A stretch of DNA of 64,000 nucleotides from Mycobacterium colombiense CECT 3035. GTDB taxonomy: Bacteria > Actinomycetota > Actinomycetes > Mycobacteriales > Mycobacteriaceae. Made by a program: the position numbers and the translations under genes. Positions 50,460 through 59,833 of this stretch are shown piece by piece. The stretch spans positions 2,914,001 to 2,978,000 of the forward strand of contig NZ_CP020821.1 in assembly GCF_002105755.1 (NCBI RefSeq), read 5' to 3'. The notes under the pieces were generated by a model. It saw nothing but the letters and a program-made list of their open reading frames with translations, did no database searches and was not told the origin of the DNA. Position 1 is the first letter of the stretch; each line of letters opens with the position of its first letter.

Positions 50460-51317
50460 CTAGTCGTTCTGCAGATAACTCAGCAGACGCAGGATCTCGA
50501 TGTACAGCCAGACCAGCGTGACGGTCAGGCCGAGCGCGATGCCCCATGCCGCCTTCTCCGGCGCGCCGGCGCGGACCATCTGGTCGGCCGCGTCGAAGTC
50601 GATCAGGAAGCTGAACGCCGCGATCGCGATGCACACCAGCGAGAAGATGATCGCCACCGTGCCGCCGCTGCGCAGGCCCAGGCCGGTGCCGCCGTTGACG
50701 TGGAACATCGCCAATACGAAGTTGCCGAGCATCAGGGCCAGCACGCCGAACATCGCGGCGACCAGCATGCGGGTGAACTTGGGCGTCACCCGGATGGCCC
50801 CGGTCTTGTAGACGACCAGCATGCCGAAGAACACCCCGAAGGTACCCAGCACCGCCTCACCGATCAGCGCGCCGGCGTTGGCGTTCGACACCGAGAAGTT
50901 GGCGAACACGAACGAGATGGCGCCCAAAACCAGGCCCTCGAGCACCGCGTAACTCAACACGATGCCGGGGTTGTCCTGCTTGCGGCCGAAGGTGGCCACC
51001 AGCACCAGGACCAGGCCGCCCAGCCCGCCGACCAGGGCCAGCGGCATGGCCAGCGCCACGTCGCGGGCGACCAGGAAGTAGGAGACCACCGCGGACAGCG
51101 CCAGCACGGCCAGCGTGATGCCGGTCTTGGTGACGACGTCGTCGATGGTCAGCGGACGCGAAGCTTTGGCCTCCTGGTACGGGGCCTGATACGGAGCCGC
51201 GTACGGGTCGGCCCCATAGCCGTAGCCCTGCATCGGGGGCGCGCCAGTGCCGAATTGCGCGTATCCGCCCCTCTGCTTAGGCAGCGAACGAAATACCGGG
51301 TTGCTTGTCTCCCGCAC
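50460..51317 (-). CDS. Bax inhibitor-1/YccA-family membrane protein
   Basis: 285 aa from the GTG at 51317 (encoding RETSNPVFRSLPKQRGG). Gly/Tyr-rich cytoplasmic N-terminus, then seven helices of the BI-1/YccA type, ending with FLIDFDAADQMVRAGAPEKAAW and ending IEILRLLSYLQND; the Asp residues in the last helices are the pH-sensing pair in characterised homologues. Probable ion-leak or stress-related role; gene order places it at Rv1072/Rv1073. Confidence 0.88.
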   Translation of the reverse strand: MRETSNPVFRSLPKQRGGYAQFGTGAPPMQGYGYGADPYAAPYQAPYQEAKASRPLTIDDVVTKTGITLAVLALSAVVSYFLVARDVALAMPLALVGGLGGLVLVLVATFGRKQDNPGIVLSYAVLEGLVLGAISFVFANFSVSNANAGALIGEAVLGTFGVFFGMLVVYKTGAIRVTPKFTRMLVAAMFGVLALMLGNFVLAMFHVNGGTGLGLRSGGTVAIIFSLVCIAIAAFSFLIDFDAADQMVRAGAPEKAAWGIALGLTVTLVWLYIEILRLLSYLQND

Positions 51318-51532
51318 CGTCGGATCCTCTCTAATTGGCTTCGAGCTGTGCGAACACAATCTCAACGATCGGCGTTGCACCCTGGTTCCCAGCGGACCTG
51401 GGCGTTTTCCGGTGTATACGGCCTCCGCCGTTCTCGTCGCGTTAAACATAACCCTTACCCGCGGGTACCGCGCCGGTCGCGACGATCTAGATTTCTTCCT
51501 CGAGGCTGGACCGGCGCGAGGAAGGCGAGGGC

Positions 51533-52570
51533 GTGACCGACGAATCCGATGAGGTTCTGACCGAAGTCGAGGGAAGCGTCGGCTTGATCACGCTCAACCG
51601 CCCCAAGGCGATCAACTCGCTGAACCAGCCGATGATCGACGCGCTGAGTGCCATCCTCACCGACTGGGCGGGCGACGACACCGTGCGCGCGGTGGTGCTG
51701 TCCGGCGCAGGCGAACGCGGACTGTGCGCAGGCGGCGACGTGGTCTCGATTTATCACAGCGCGCGCAAGGACGGCGTCGAGGCGCGACGCTTCTGGCGCG
51801 ACGAGTATCTGCTCAACGCGCAGATCGCCGAGTTCCCCAAGCCGTACGTGGCGTTGATGGACGGCATCGTGATGGGCGGCGGCGTCGGTGTCAGCGCGCA
51901 CGCGAACACCCGGGTGGTCACCGATACCTCCAAGATCGCCATGCCCGAGGTCGGCATCGGCTTCATCCCCGATGTCGGCGGCGTCTATCTGCTGTCGCGG
52001 GCTCCCGGGGGGCTGGGTCTGCACGCCGCCCTGACGGGGGCGCCGTTCTCCGGAGCCGACGCCATCGCCATGGGTTTCGCCGACCACTACGTCGCACACG
52101 GCGACGTCGAGGCGTTCCGCCGCGCGGTGGTCTCCGACGGCGTCGAAGGCGCGCTCGCCAAATACGCGACCGAACCGCCGGCCAGTGACCTTGCCGCGCA
52201 ACGCAACTGGATCGACCAATGCTATGCCGGCGACACCGTCGAGGACATCGTCGCCAGTCTGCGCGGGCACGGTGCGGCTGCGGCCAACGACGCCGCCGAC
52301 CTGATCGCCACCCGTTCCCCGATCGCGCTGTCGGTGACCCTGGAGGCGGTGCGCCGCGCCGCCAAGCTGGCGACGCTGAAAGACGTTCTGGTGCAGGACT
52401 ACCGGGTGTCATCGGCGTCGTTGCGCTCGCACGACCTGGTGGAGGGCATCCGCGCCCAGCTGATCGACAAGGATCGCAACCCGAAGTGGTCGCCGGCGCA
52501 CCTGCCCGAGGTCACCGCGGCCGACGTCGAGGCGTATTTCACCCCGGTCGACGACGACTTGAGTTTCTAG
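51533..52570 (+). CDS. echA9: 3-hydroxyisobutyryl-CoA hydrolase / enoyl-CoA hydratase-like
   Basis: 345 aa, Rv1071c equivalent. Crotonase fold with [12 protein letters not shown] (oxyanion loop), [12 protein letters not shown] and [21 protein letters not shown]. The extra length and FIPDVGG pattern fit HIBYL-CoA hydrolases of valine catabolism rather than classical hydratases. GTG start at 51533. Followed by echA8 after 13 bp, likely one operon. Confidence 0.9.
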   Translation: MTDESDEVLTEVEGSVGLITLNRPKAINSLNQPMIDALSAILTDWAGDDTVRAVVLSGAGERGLCAGGDVVSIYHSARKDGVEARRFWRDEYLLNAQIAEFPKPYVALMDGIVMGGGVGVSAHANTRVVTDTSKIAMPEVGIGFIPDVGGVYLLSRAPGGLGLHAALTGAPFSGADAIAMGFADHYVAHGDVEAFRRAVVSDGVEGALAKYATEPPASDLAAQRNWIDQCYAGDTVEDIVASLRGHGAAAANDAADLIATRSPIALSVTLEAVRRAAKLATLKDVLVQDYRVSSASLRSHDLVEGIRAQLIDKDRNPKWSPAHLPEVTAADVEAYFTPVDDDLSF

Positions 52571-52583
52571 AAAGGCGGTTTGG

Positions 52584-53366
52584 ATGACGGACACGAATTA
52601 CGAGACGATCATCGTCGAGCGCGAAGAGCGTGTCGGCATCATCACCCTGAACCGGCCGAAGGCGCTCAACGCCCTGAACACTCAGGTGATGAACGAAGTC
52701 ACCAGCGCGGCAGCCGATTTAGATGACGATCCCGGCATCGGGGCGATCATCATCACCGGCTCGGCCAAGGCGTTCGCCGCCGGCGCCGACATCAAGGAGA
52801 TGGCCGGGCTGACGTTCGCCGACGCCTTCGGCGCCGACTTCTTCGCGCCCTGGAGCAAGCTCGCCGCCGTCCGCACGCCCACGATCGCCGCGGTCGCCGG
52901 GCACGCGCTGGGCGGTGGCTGCGAACTCGCGATGATGTGTGATGTGCTGATCGCCGCCGACACAGCGAAATTCGGCCAGCCCGAGATCAAGCTCGGGGTG
53001 CTGCCCGGCATGGGCGGCTCACAGCGGCTGACCCGGGCCATCGGCAAGGCCAAGGCCATGGACCTCATCCTGACCGGCCGCACCATCGGCGCCGAAGAAG
53101 CCGAACGTAGCGGCCTGGTCTCGCGAGTGGTGCCTGCCGACGACCTGCTGACCGAGGCCAAGGCCCTCGCGACCACCATTTCGCACATGTCGCGTTCGGC
53201 GGCCCGGATGGCCAAAGAGGCGGTCAACCGCGCGTTCGAATCCACCCTGGCCGAGGGACTTCTCTACGAGCGCAGGCTCTTTCACTCGACCTTCGCGACC
53301 GAGGATCAGTCCGAGGGGATGGCGGCCTTCGTCGAGAAGCGCCCGCCGAACTTCACCCACCGCTAG
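52584..53366 (+). CDS. echA8: enoyl-CoA hydratase
   Basis: Hydrates trans-2-enoyl-CoA in beta-oxidation. 260 aa. Both catalytic Glu are present: [15 protein letters not shown] and [19 protein letters not shown]; the oxyanion segment is [11 protein letters not shown]. Equivalent to Rv1070c, usually the broad-specificity crotonase. Shine-Dalgarno AAAGG is 9 bases upstream of the ATG. Lies between echA9 (13 bp) and the Rv1069c-like gene (9 bp). Confidence 0.94.
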   Translation: MTDTNYETIIVEREERVGIITLNRPKALNALNTQVMNEVTSAAADLDDDPGIGAIIITGSAKAFAAGADIKEMAGLTFADAFGADFFAPWSKLAAVRTPTIAAVAGHALGGGCELAMMCDVLIAADTAKFGQPEIKLGVLPGMGGSQRLTRAIGKAKAMDLILTGRTIGAEEAERSGLVSRVVPADDLLTEAKALATTISHMSRSAARMAKEAVNRAFESTLAEGLLYERRLFHSTFATEDQSEGMAAFVEKRPPNFTHR

Positions 53367-53375
53367 GACGCGCCC

Positions 53376-55166
53376 GTGAGCGAACCGGTTTCCGCGACAC
53401 ACACCGAGGCGGGTAAAGACCCGGCGGACGTCGCCGAAAAGTCCGCGGCGACCGGGCCGGACGCCGCACCGCAATCGGCCCCCGCGTCGCGAGCCGGGCG
53501 TGCGGTGCCCACCCTGCCATGGACCGAAAAGCCTTGGTATGTAAGGCATTACACGTTCACCGGTACCGCGGTGGGCGTGATCTTCATCTGGCTTTCGCTG
53601 ACACCGTCGCTGCTGCCGCGTGGCCCGTTGTTCCAGGGGCTGGTCAGCGGGCTCTCCGGCGCCATCGGCTATGGGCTGGGCGTCTTTTCGGTCTGGCTGG
53701 TGCGGTTCATGCGCGAGAAGGATCACAGCCCGCCGCCGCCGTCCTGGGCATGGAAGGTGCTGATCCCCATCGGCCTGACGGGCCAGGTCCTCATGGCGAT
53801 CTGGTTCCACATCTGGCAGGACGACGTCCGCGACCTGATGGGCGTGGAGCACCTCAAGTGGCACGACTACCCGCTGGCCGGGGCGTTGTCGGTGGTGGTG
53901 TTGTTCGCGGTGGTCGAGCTGGGTCAAGCCACCCGCTGGCTGGTCAGATTCCTGGTCGGTCAGGTGGACCGGTTCGTGCCGTTTCGCCTCTCGGCAACCA
54001 TCGTGGTGGTCACCCTGGTGATCCTGACCATCACGGTGCTCAACGGCGTCGTACTCAAATTCGCGATGCGCACCATGAACAACACCTTCGCCTCGGCCAA
54101 CGAGGAGATGAATCCCGATACCGCTCCCCCGAAAACCCCGCTGCGATCGGGTGGCCCGGAGTCGCTGGTGTCGTGGGACTCGCTGGGGCGTGAGGGTCGC
54201 GTCTTCGTCGAGGGGGGTCCGAAGGTCACCGATCTGACCGCGTTCAACGGGGCGCCGGCCACCGAGCCGATCCGGGCCTACGCCGGACTGGACTCGTCGA
54301 AGGGCATCACGGCGGCCGCGGAGCTGGCGGCACGGGAGTTGCAGCGCGCCGGCGGGTTGCAGCGCGCCGTCGTCGCGGTGGGCACCACCACCGGCACCGG
54401 CTGGATCAACGAGGCGGAAGCCTCGGCGCTGGAATACATGTACAACGGCAACACCGCGATCGTGAGCATGCAGTATTCGTTCTTGCCGAGCTGGCTGTCG
54501 TTCCTGGTGGACAAGGAAAACGCCCGGCACGCCGGGCAGGCGCTGTTCGAGGCCGTCGACAAGCTGATCCGCCAGATGCCCGAAGCCAGCCGGCCCAAGC
54601 TGGTCGTGTTCGGCGAGAGCCTGGGTTCGTTCGGGGGCGAGGCGCCGTTCCTGAGCCTGAACAACGTGCTGGCACGCACCGACGGGGCGCTGTTCAGCGG
54701 ACCGACCTTCAAGAACACCATCTGGACCGATCTGACGTCGACGCGGGACAACGGATCGCCGGAGTGGTTACCGATCTACCAGGACGGTCGGTATGTCCGA
54801 TTCGTAGCCCGCGCAAAGGATTTGACGCGCCCCAACGCGCCGTGGGATCACCCGCGGGTGGTGTATCTGCAGCACGCGTCGGACCCCATCGCCTGGTGGA
54901 CGCCGGACCTGTTGTTCAGCAAGCCCGATTGGCTGAACGAGCCGCGTGGCTACGACGTGCTGCCGCAGACGCGCTGGATTCCGGTCGTGACCTTCCTGCA
55001 GGTGTCGGCCGACATGGCGGTGGCCGTGGACGTACCCGACGGGCATGGCCACCACTACGTCGCCGATGTCGCCGACGGCTGGGCGGCGGTGCTTGCACCG
55101 CCCGGCTGGACGCCGGACAAGACGGCGAAACTGCGTCCGCTGCTGCACTCGGACGAGACGGCTTAA
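53376..55166 (+). CDS. membrane alpha/beta-hydrolase family protein, Rv1069c-like
   Basis: 596 aa from a GTG. Pro/Ala-rich N-terminus, then about five helices (TGTAVGVIFIWLSLTPSLL; VLFAVVELGQ; LSATIVVVTLVILTITVLN) followed by a large soluble alpha/beta-hydrolase region with VFGESLGSFGGEAPF (catalytic Ser elbow GESLG) and YLQHASDPIAWW. The pairing of an N-terminal membrane domain with this hydrolase module is mycobacterial; substrate unknown, possibly envelope lipids. Last gene of the echA9-echA8 unit. Confidence 0.9.
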   Translation: MSEPVSATHTEAGKDPADVAEKSAATGPDAAPQSAPASRAGRAVPTLPWTEKPWYVRHYTFTGTAVGVIFIWLSLTPSLLPRGPLFQGLVSGLSGAIGYGLGVFSVWLVRFMREKDHSPPPPSWAWKVLIPIGLTGQVLMAIWFHIWQDDVRDLMGVEHLKWHDYPLAGALSVVVLFAVVELGQATRWLVRFLVGQVDRFVPFRLSATIVVVTLVILTITVLNGVVLKFAMRTMNNTFASANEEMNPDTAPPKTPLRSGGPESLVSWDSLGREGRVFVEGGPKVTDLTAFNGAPATEPIRAYAGLDSSKGITAAAELAARELQRAGGLQRAVVAVGTTTGTGWINEAEASALEYMYNGNTAIVSMQYSFLPSWLSFLVDKENARHAGQALFEAVDKLIRQMPEASRPKLVVFGESLGSFGGEAPFLSLNNVLARTDGALFSGPTFKNTIWTDLTSTRDNGSPEWLPIYQDGRYVRFVARAKDLTRPNAPWDHPRVVYLQHASDPIAWWTPDLLFSKPDWLNEPRGYDVLPQTRWIPVVTFLQVSADMAVAVDVPDGHGHHYVADVADGWAAVLAPPGWTPDKTAKLRPLLHSDETA

Positions 55167-55204
55167 AGCGACGAGACGGCTCAGAGCCCGCTGGCGGCGA
55201 CCCG

Positions 55205-55642
55205 CTAGATCCAGCGGCGCGCGGTGCCGCCGGTGTCGGCGAACACCGGATCGACCCGGCCACCGGCCAGCTCGCTCAGCACGCCGGCCCCGGCCAGCGC
55301 GTGATAGCCGCCGATGACGTCGGTGGCGCGGTGCAGGCCGATGTCCAGCAGCGCGGCGGCGGCCAGGCTGGAGGTGTAGCCCTCCGAACACAGGATCACC
55401 CATTCGACGTCGTCGCCGACGGCCTCGGGCAGCCTGGCCTCGCTGGTCGGGTCGCAGCGCCACTCCAGGACGTTGCGCTCGATCACCAGCGCGCCCGGCA
55501 CCTCACCCTCGCGAAACCGCTGGGCCTGCGGCCGGATGTCGACCAGCACCGCGCCGCGCCGCAGCGCGTCGGGCACTTCGGCGGCGGGCAGGCGGCGATA
55601 CCGGCGCCGGGCGGATCTCAGGACGACGTCGATGCGGCTCAT
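55205..55642 (-). CDS. single-domain rhodanese (sulfurtransferase), Rv1066-like
   Basis: 145 aa. One rhodanese domain: VLVDIRPQAQRFREGEVPGALVI then active-site loop VILCSEGYTSSLAAAALLDIG, with the Cys persulfide site in CSEGYTS. Transfers sulfane sulfur; donor and acceptor unknown. Its ATG overlaps the TGA of the upstream cysteine-dioxygenase-like gene by 4 bp (ATGA). Confidence 0.9.
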   Translation of the reverse strand: MSRIDVVLRSARRRYRRLPAAEVPDALRRGAVLVDIRPQAQRFREGEVPGALVIERNVLEWRCDPTSEARLPEAVGDDVEWVILCSEGYTSSLAAAALLDIGLHRATDVIGGYHALAGAGVLSELAGGRVDPVFADTGGTARRWI

Positions 55643-56274
55643 GGCGCTCCCTCCGGCTGGTCGGTCAGTTCGGTGCGGTCGCGACGCAACGTCTTGCGGT
55701 CGGTGATCTCGTAGTACGACATCGCCGTCAGCGGCGGCGAGTAGGCGTGCACGCTCAGGGTCGGCCGCACCGGCGCGGCCGCGGCGCCGGGCGACCCCGC
55801 GACCGGCAGCGAAACCGGCACGGTGACCGGCCGCGGCGCCCAGACCACGTCGTGCACCCAGCCCAACGGGAATCCGGCCTGATCGCCGGAGTCCAGCCGA
55901 CGGCGCCGCAAAGCCCTTCCGTCCCAACGGTATTCGTTGAGCGACCCGGAAACGACGGTCAGCGCACCCAGCGACCCGCCGTGGTCGTGCAACTCGGTCG
56001 GCTGGCCGGGTACCCAGCTGATCAGCCAGACGTCGAGTTCTTCGTCGCCGTGAATGCGGGTGAACCAGCGCCGCGACTCGGGTATGCCGCCCGGCGGCAG
56101 CAGGTGGTCGCAGCGGCCGCTGAGCACATCATCGGCGGCCTGGTCGGTGGCGTAGAGCAGGTCGGGCACGCGCAGCCGGGTCGGGCCGGCGGACGGGCGG
56201 AGAGGACTCGCGGGCGCGGGGCGGCCACAGGACCCACAGTGGCGACGGGCACAGACATACAAGGGAGCTTTCAT
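55639..56274 (-). CDS. cysteine dioxygenase-like cupin, Rv1065-like
   Basis: 211 aa with the start at 56274. Cupin core WVPGQPTELHDHGGSLGALTVVSG has the two His of the metal site (HDH), and GWVHDVVW supplies the third His, the pattern of CDO-type dioxygenases. The N-terminus CARRHCGSCGRPA contains three Cys that might bind zinc, but a later start at the VPDLLYATDQ region cannot be excluded. Overlap with the rhodanese gene suggests joint sulfur handling: thiol oxidation to sulfinate plus sulfane-sulfur transfer. Confidence 0.8.
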   Translation of the reverse strand: MKAPLYVCARRHCGSCGRPAPASPLRPSAGPTRLRVPDLLYATDQAADDVLSGRCDHLLPPGGIPESRRWFTRIHGDEELDVWLISWVPGQPTELHDHGGSLGALTVVSGSLNEYRWDGRALRRRRLDSGDQAGFPLGWVHDVVWAPRPVTVPVSLPVAGSPGAAAAPVRPTLSVHAYSPPLTAMSYYEITDRKTLRRDRTELTDQPEGAP

Positions 56275-56374
56275 GCGAAATCGGACAGGGCAAGCGGCGG
56301 CGTGTTACGGCCGACAACACTCGCAAAATCCGAAGCGCTCCATCACGGCCGCAAGTGTTGCATAGATTGAGACC

Positions 56375-56809
56375 GTGCGCTTGAGCGGTGATCGGCCCCG
56401 GCGGTGGGGCGCGGCTGTTGCCACGGCCGCCGCCCTGGCGGCCGTGGGGTGCTCGCACGGCGGCCACAGCGGTGCGCCCGCGTCCCCGTCGGCGCGGCAA
56501 GCCGGCATTCCGGCTTCGCTCCCCGCGGGCGCGGTCGGCCTGTCCCCCTCCGGCGTGACCACCAGGGTCGACGTCCCCGCGAACTCGACCGAGGAGGAGT
56601 ACTACCAGGCCTGTCACGCCGCGAAAGAGTGGATGGACGCCCAGCCCAAGACGGGTGCGTCGCTGTTCGAGCCGTATCTGTCGATGGTTCAGGCGTCCCC
56701 GGCGGGCACCGCGGGCAGCTGGAACGCCCCGTGGTCGAAGTTGACGCCGGCCCGCCAGGCCGCCGTGATCGTCGCCGCGCGGGCCGCCGCCAACGACGAA
56801 TGCGGGTAG
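56375..56809 (+). CDS. lpqV: lipoprotein LpqV
   Basis: 144 aa from the GTG at 56375. Signal peptide with basic DRPRRW, hydrophobic AAVATAAALAAV and lipobox AVGC (Cys about residue 26), so it should be diacylglyceryl-modified and anchored outside. The mature part has EEEYYQACHAAKEWMDAQP and a second Cys near the end (DECG). Function unknown; matches Rv1064c in place. Confidence 0.88.
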   Translation: MRLSGDRPRRWGAAVATAAALAAVGCSHGGHSGAPASPSARQAGIPASLPAGAVGLSPSGVTTRVDVPANSTEEEYYQACHAAKEWMDAQPKTGASLFEPYLSMVQASPAGTAGSWNAPWSKLTPARQAAVIVAARAAANDECG

Positions 56810-56824
56810 GGCCGCATCCGGGGA

Positions 56825-56861
56825 TTTTTCGCCCCGCGTAATTGGAATCACGGGCGAAAAA
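56825..56861. repeat. inverted repeat with outward T/A arms between lpqV and the patatin gene
   Basis: TTTTTCGCCC (56825-56834) and GGGCGAAAAA (56852-56861) are exact reverse complements around a 17 nt loop that can itself partly pair. T-run on the left and A-run on the right is the reverse of a normal terminator, so neither strand gets a U-tail. An operator or RNA structure is more likely than a terminator. Confidence 0.6.
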
Positions 56862-56909
56862 ACCGCCCGCGCCGCCCGCTGACCGAGCGGCACCGCGCAA
56901 AATGTAGGG

Positions 56910-57979
56910 GTGTCTGACGAAGTTCCGCGTCGCTCAGATCCGACCCGGGTGGCACTGGCCCTGGGCAGCGGCGGCGCTCGCGGATACGCCCACATCGGGG
57001 TGATCGAGGCCCTGGTGGCCCGCGGCTACGACATCGTCGGCGTCTCCGGCTCGTCGATGGGTGCGCTGGTCGGCGGCCTGCAGGCGGCCGGGCGGCTGGA
57101 CGAGTTCGCCGACTGGGCGAAGTCGCTGACCCAACGCACCATCCTGCGGCTGCTGGACCCGTCCATCAGCGCGGCCGGCGTGATGCGGGCCGGCAAGATC
57201 TTGGACGCGGTGCGCGACATCCTGGGCCCCGTCGCCATCGAAGAACTGCCCATCCCCTACACCGCGGTGGCCACCGACCTGCTGGCGGGCAAGTCCGTGT
57301 GGTTTCAGCGCGGCCCCCTCGACGAGGCGATCCGGGCGTCGATCGCGATCCCCGGCGTGATCGCACCCCACGCGGTCGACGGACGGCTGCTCGCCGACGG
57401 CGGCATCCTGGATCCGCTGCCGTTGGCCCCGCTCGCCGCGGTCAACGCGGACCTGACCATCGCGGTGAGCCTGTCCGGCAGCGAGGCGATCAGCAACCGC
57501 GAACCGGAGCCGGGTGCCACCGTCGAGTGGTTGACCCGCATGGTGCGCAGCACCTCCGCGCTGCTCGACACGGCCGCCGCCCGCTCGCTGCTCGATCGGC
57601 CGACGGCGCGCGCCGTGCTGAGCAGGCTGGGCGGGCCCCCGGCGAGCCGGACGGCTGGGCGGACACCCCGGAGGACGAGCAGCCCGCCCCCGGTGAGGAC
57701 GCGGGCGAGCTGGCCGGCGTGGGACCCGACGTGCCGAAACTGGGCAGCTTCGAGGTGATGAACCGGACCATCGACATTGCCCAGGCCGCGCTGGCGCGCC
57801 ATACCCTGGCGGTCTACCCGCCCGACCTGCACATCGAGATCCCGCGCTCGACGTGCCGGGCCCTGGAATTCCACCGGGCGGTGGAGGTGATCGCCGCCGG
57901 GCGGGCGCTGGCCGACGACGCGCTGGACGCGCTGGGACTCGGGGACGATCAGGACGTCCCGCCCGCGATCGAGCGCTGA
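56910..57979 (+). pseudogene. patatin-like phospholipase, Rv1063c-like, frameshifted
   Basis: The N-terminal two-thirds is a good patatin: GSGGARGYAHIG (oxyanion), GSSMGALVGGL with the catalytic Ser, and DGGILDPLPL with the catalytic Asp. The frame as given runs on to a stop at 57758 with a Pro/Arg tail, while the conserved C-terminus (SFEVMNRTIDIAQAALARH, PPDLHIEIPRS) continues in the next frame to 57979. One added C at the run 57636-57640 rejoins them to about 356 aa, the size of Rv1063c. So it is disrupted or mis-sequenced; the active site itself lies before the break. GTG start at 56910. Confidence 0.85.
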
Positions 57980-58011
57980 GGACGCTCAAAGCGCTTGCGC
58001 GCCAACCGCCG

Positions 58012-58881
58012 TCACAACCCCAGGAAGCGGGCGAGGTTCGCGGCTTCGCGGCGGCCCTGCTCGCGTCCGGCCAGCGCCGACGGGATGCGGCAACCCGGGT
58101 CCAGCGCGTTGGGTCCGAAGGCGGCCAGCGAATCGCCGTCGGCGAAGACGGCGAACGCCGCGCCGGGAAACGCCGAGACCTCGGCCGCCGGCCCGGCACC
58201 GAACGGCGAGGGCGCGTCGACGCCCGAGGGCACCAGCACCACCGCCGTCGCGCAGTCGGCGGCCACCACGAGGTTGACCGAGCTGGCGACCCCGCCGTCC
58301 ATGTAGTGGCGGCCGTCGATGCGCACCGGCGGCCACGCCCCGGGCACCGCGCAGCTGGCCGCGACGGCGTCGACCAGGTCGACGCCCGAGTCGCGGTCGA
58401 ACACGGTCAGTTCGCCGGTTTCGACGTCGATCGCGGTGAGCCGCAACTCGGCGTCCGGCCAGTCGTGCGACGGCAGGCGCCGTGCGATGACGTCGCGGCG
58501 CACCGGCGCGGGAACGGTTTTGGTGGCCAGCGCCACGGCGCCGATGCGTCGCATCTGTTGCCGGGTCCTGTCCAGCGTCTCCTCGTACGGCTCACCCAGG
58601 GCGGTCAGGAACAGTTCGGTGATGGTCTCGACGTCGACCCCCGAATCGATCTCGGCCGACGACTCGGCGACCTGCCGGTCGAACAGTTCGTCCAGGGTGT
58701 GTCCGCTGCCTAGCTGCGCGGCGACGGCCGAGCCCGCCGACGTCCCGACCAGCACGTCCGACTCGATCAACAGCCGGGCCACCGCCGGCGACTCGTCGGC
58801 GATGCCGCGCAGAACACCTGTCTCCCAAGCGATTCCCGCTATACCCCCACCGGCCAGCACCAGGGCGCGTTTGGTTGTCAC
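58012..58881 (-). CDS. patatin-like phospholipase, Rv1062-like
   Basis: 289 aa, cytoplasmic. LAGGGIAGIAWETGVL (glycine-rich oxyanion), LVGTSAGSAVAAQL with the catalytic Ser in GTSAG, and HYMDGGVASSVN with the catalytic Asp. Hydrolyses acyl esters of phospholipids or similar. Converges on the frameshifted patatin across 32 bp; having two distinct patatins end to end is the arrangement in M. tuberculosis too. Confidence 0.92.
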   Translation of the reverse strand: MTTKRALVLAGGGIAGIAWETGVLRGIADESPAVARLLIESDVLVGTSAGSAVAAQLGSGHTLDELFDRQVAESSAEIDSGVDVETITELFLTALGEPYEETLDRTRQQMRRIGAVALATKTVPAPVRRDVIARRLPSHDWPDAELRLTAIDVETGELTVFDRDSGVDLVDAVAASCAVPGAWPPVRIDGRHYMDGGVASSVNLVVAADCATAVVLVPSGVDAPSPFGAGPAAEVSAFPGAAFAVFADGDSLAAFGPNALDPGCRIPSALAGREQGRREAANLARFLGL

Positions 58882-58904
58882 GGTGTTCAGCTTGCCAGCA
58901 CGGG

Positions 58905-59795
58905 TCAGGCCAGCTGCCGGGTGTTCGGCAGCGCGTGCTGCGACTCCTCCACCGGCGAGCTGAGGTCCTCGCGACGCAGCAGATGTCTGGGCGGATCCGG
59001 CAGGATCATGCTGCGGTGGATCTGCAGACCGGCGTCGACATGGAAGAGTTCACCGGCCGGCAGCAGCCGCCAGCGGGGCTCGTCGTCCATCACCTCGGTG
59101 GCGAACACCACCGACGACCGCTCACACAGGTGCTCCGATCGGGCGTGAATCCGCTTGGTGCACAAGTCGAATTCGGGGTCGCGGGGAGCCGCATCGTCGG
59201 ATCGATCCAAAATGTAGAGCTGATGGGTTTCCGGATAGCGCAGCGCCCACATGTCGGTGGCCGTGCTCAACAGCACGTTGACCGCGTAGATCGGAACGTG
59301 CTCGGCGAGCCATCGCATGGCGTCGGTGAGGCCGGCGGTGATGTCGCCGTCGCGCGCCCGGATCGCGGCGGTGATCAACGCGAACACCCGCTCGGAGTCG
59401 GTGTCGCCCAACACCAGGTCGTCGGTGCCCACCTCGCGCAGCCGTTCGTCGAGGATGTCCAATCCCTCGAGCACACCGTTGTGCGCGAAGATCCGCCCGT
59501 CCTGCAGGAACGGGTGGGTGTTGTGGATGTCGAGTGAGCCGGTGGTCGCGTAACGGACATGGGCGAGGACGGTCGTGCCGGTCATCCGGTGTGCCTCGGT
59601 CGCGAATGTGGCGTCCTGCCAGGCCGCTATCGGCTCCTTGTACAGGTGCGGTCGGCCGTGTTCGTCGAAGACGCCCAGGCCGGTGCCGTCCGGATTTCTC
59701 CTGCTCTGTTGAGCCAGGCTGTCCGGGGCGTCCAGCAGCCAGAAGGTCGCGGTGCACGCGTGTGTCCCGGCGTGCAGGCCAAAGAGTCGGCACAT
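58905..59795 (-). CDS. class II glutamine amidotransferase, Rv1061-like
   Basis: 296 aa. Begins MCRLFGLHAG, so Cys2 becomes the N-terminal nucleophile after Met removal. The Ntn-hydrolase motifs TVLAHVRYATTG, NTHPFLQDGRIFAHNGVLEG and LGDTDSERVFAL are all in place. Probably releases ammonia from glutamine for an unidentified acceptor, or is an EgtC-type gamma-glutamyl amidase; no egt genes surround it, so general amidotransferase is the safer call. Follows the acyl-CoA synthetase gene by 38 bp on the same strand. Confidence 0.88.
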   Translation of the reverse strand: MCRLFGLHAGTHACTATFWLLDAPDSLAQQSRRNPDGTGLGVFDEHGRPHLYKEPIAAWQDATFATEAHRMTGTTVLAHVRYATTGSLDIHNTHPFLQDGRIFAHNGVLEGLDILDERLREVGTDDLVLGDTDSERVFALITAAIRARDGDITAGLTDAMRWLAEHVPIYAVNVLLSTATDMWALRYPETHQLYILDRSDDAAPRDPEFDLCTKRIHARSEHLCERSSVVFATEVMDDEPRWRLLPAGELFHVDAGLQIHRSMILPDPPRHLLRREDLSSPVEESQHALPNTRQLA

Positions 59796-59833
59796 GGCTT
59801 CCCACGGTAGCGGGCGCCGGTCGGCCCGTCAGC

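Noticed and set aside
56825..56861. Intrinsic terminator after lpqV
   Set aside because: The stem has T on the 5' side and A on the 3' side, so no U-tract follows on either strand; kept as an inverted repeat of unknown role.
58905..59795. EgtC (ergothioneine pathway) for the glutamine amidotransferase
   Set aside because: Sequence motifs fit the general class II family, but no egtA, egtB, egtD or egtE lies nearby, so the specific name was not used.
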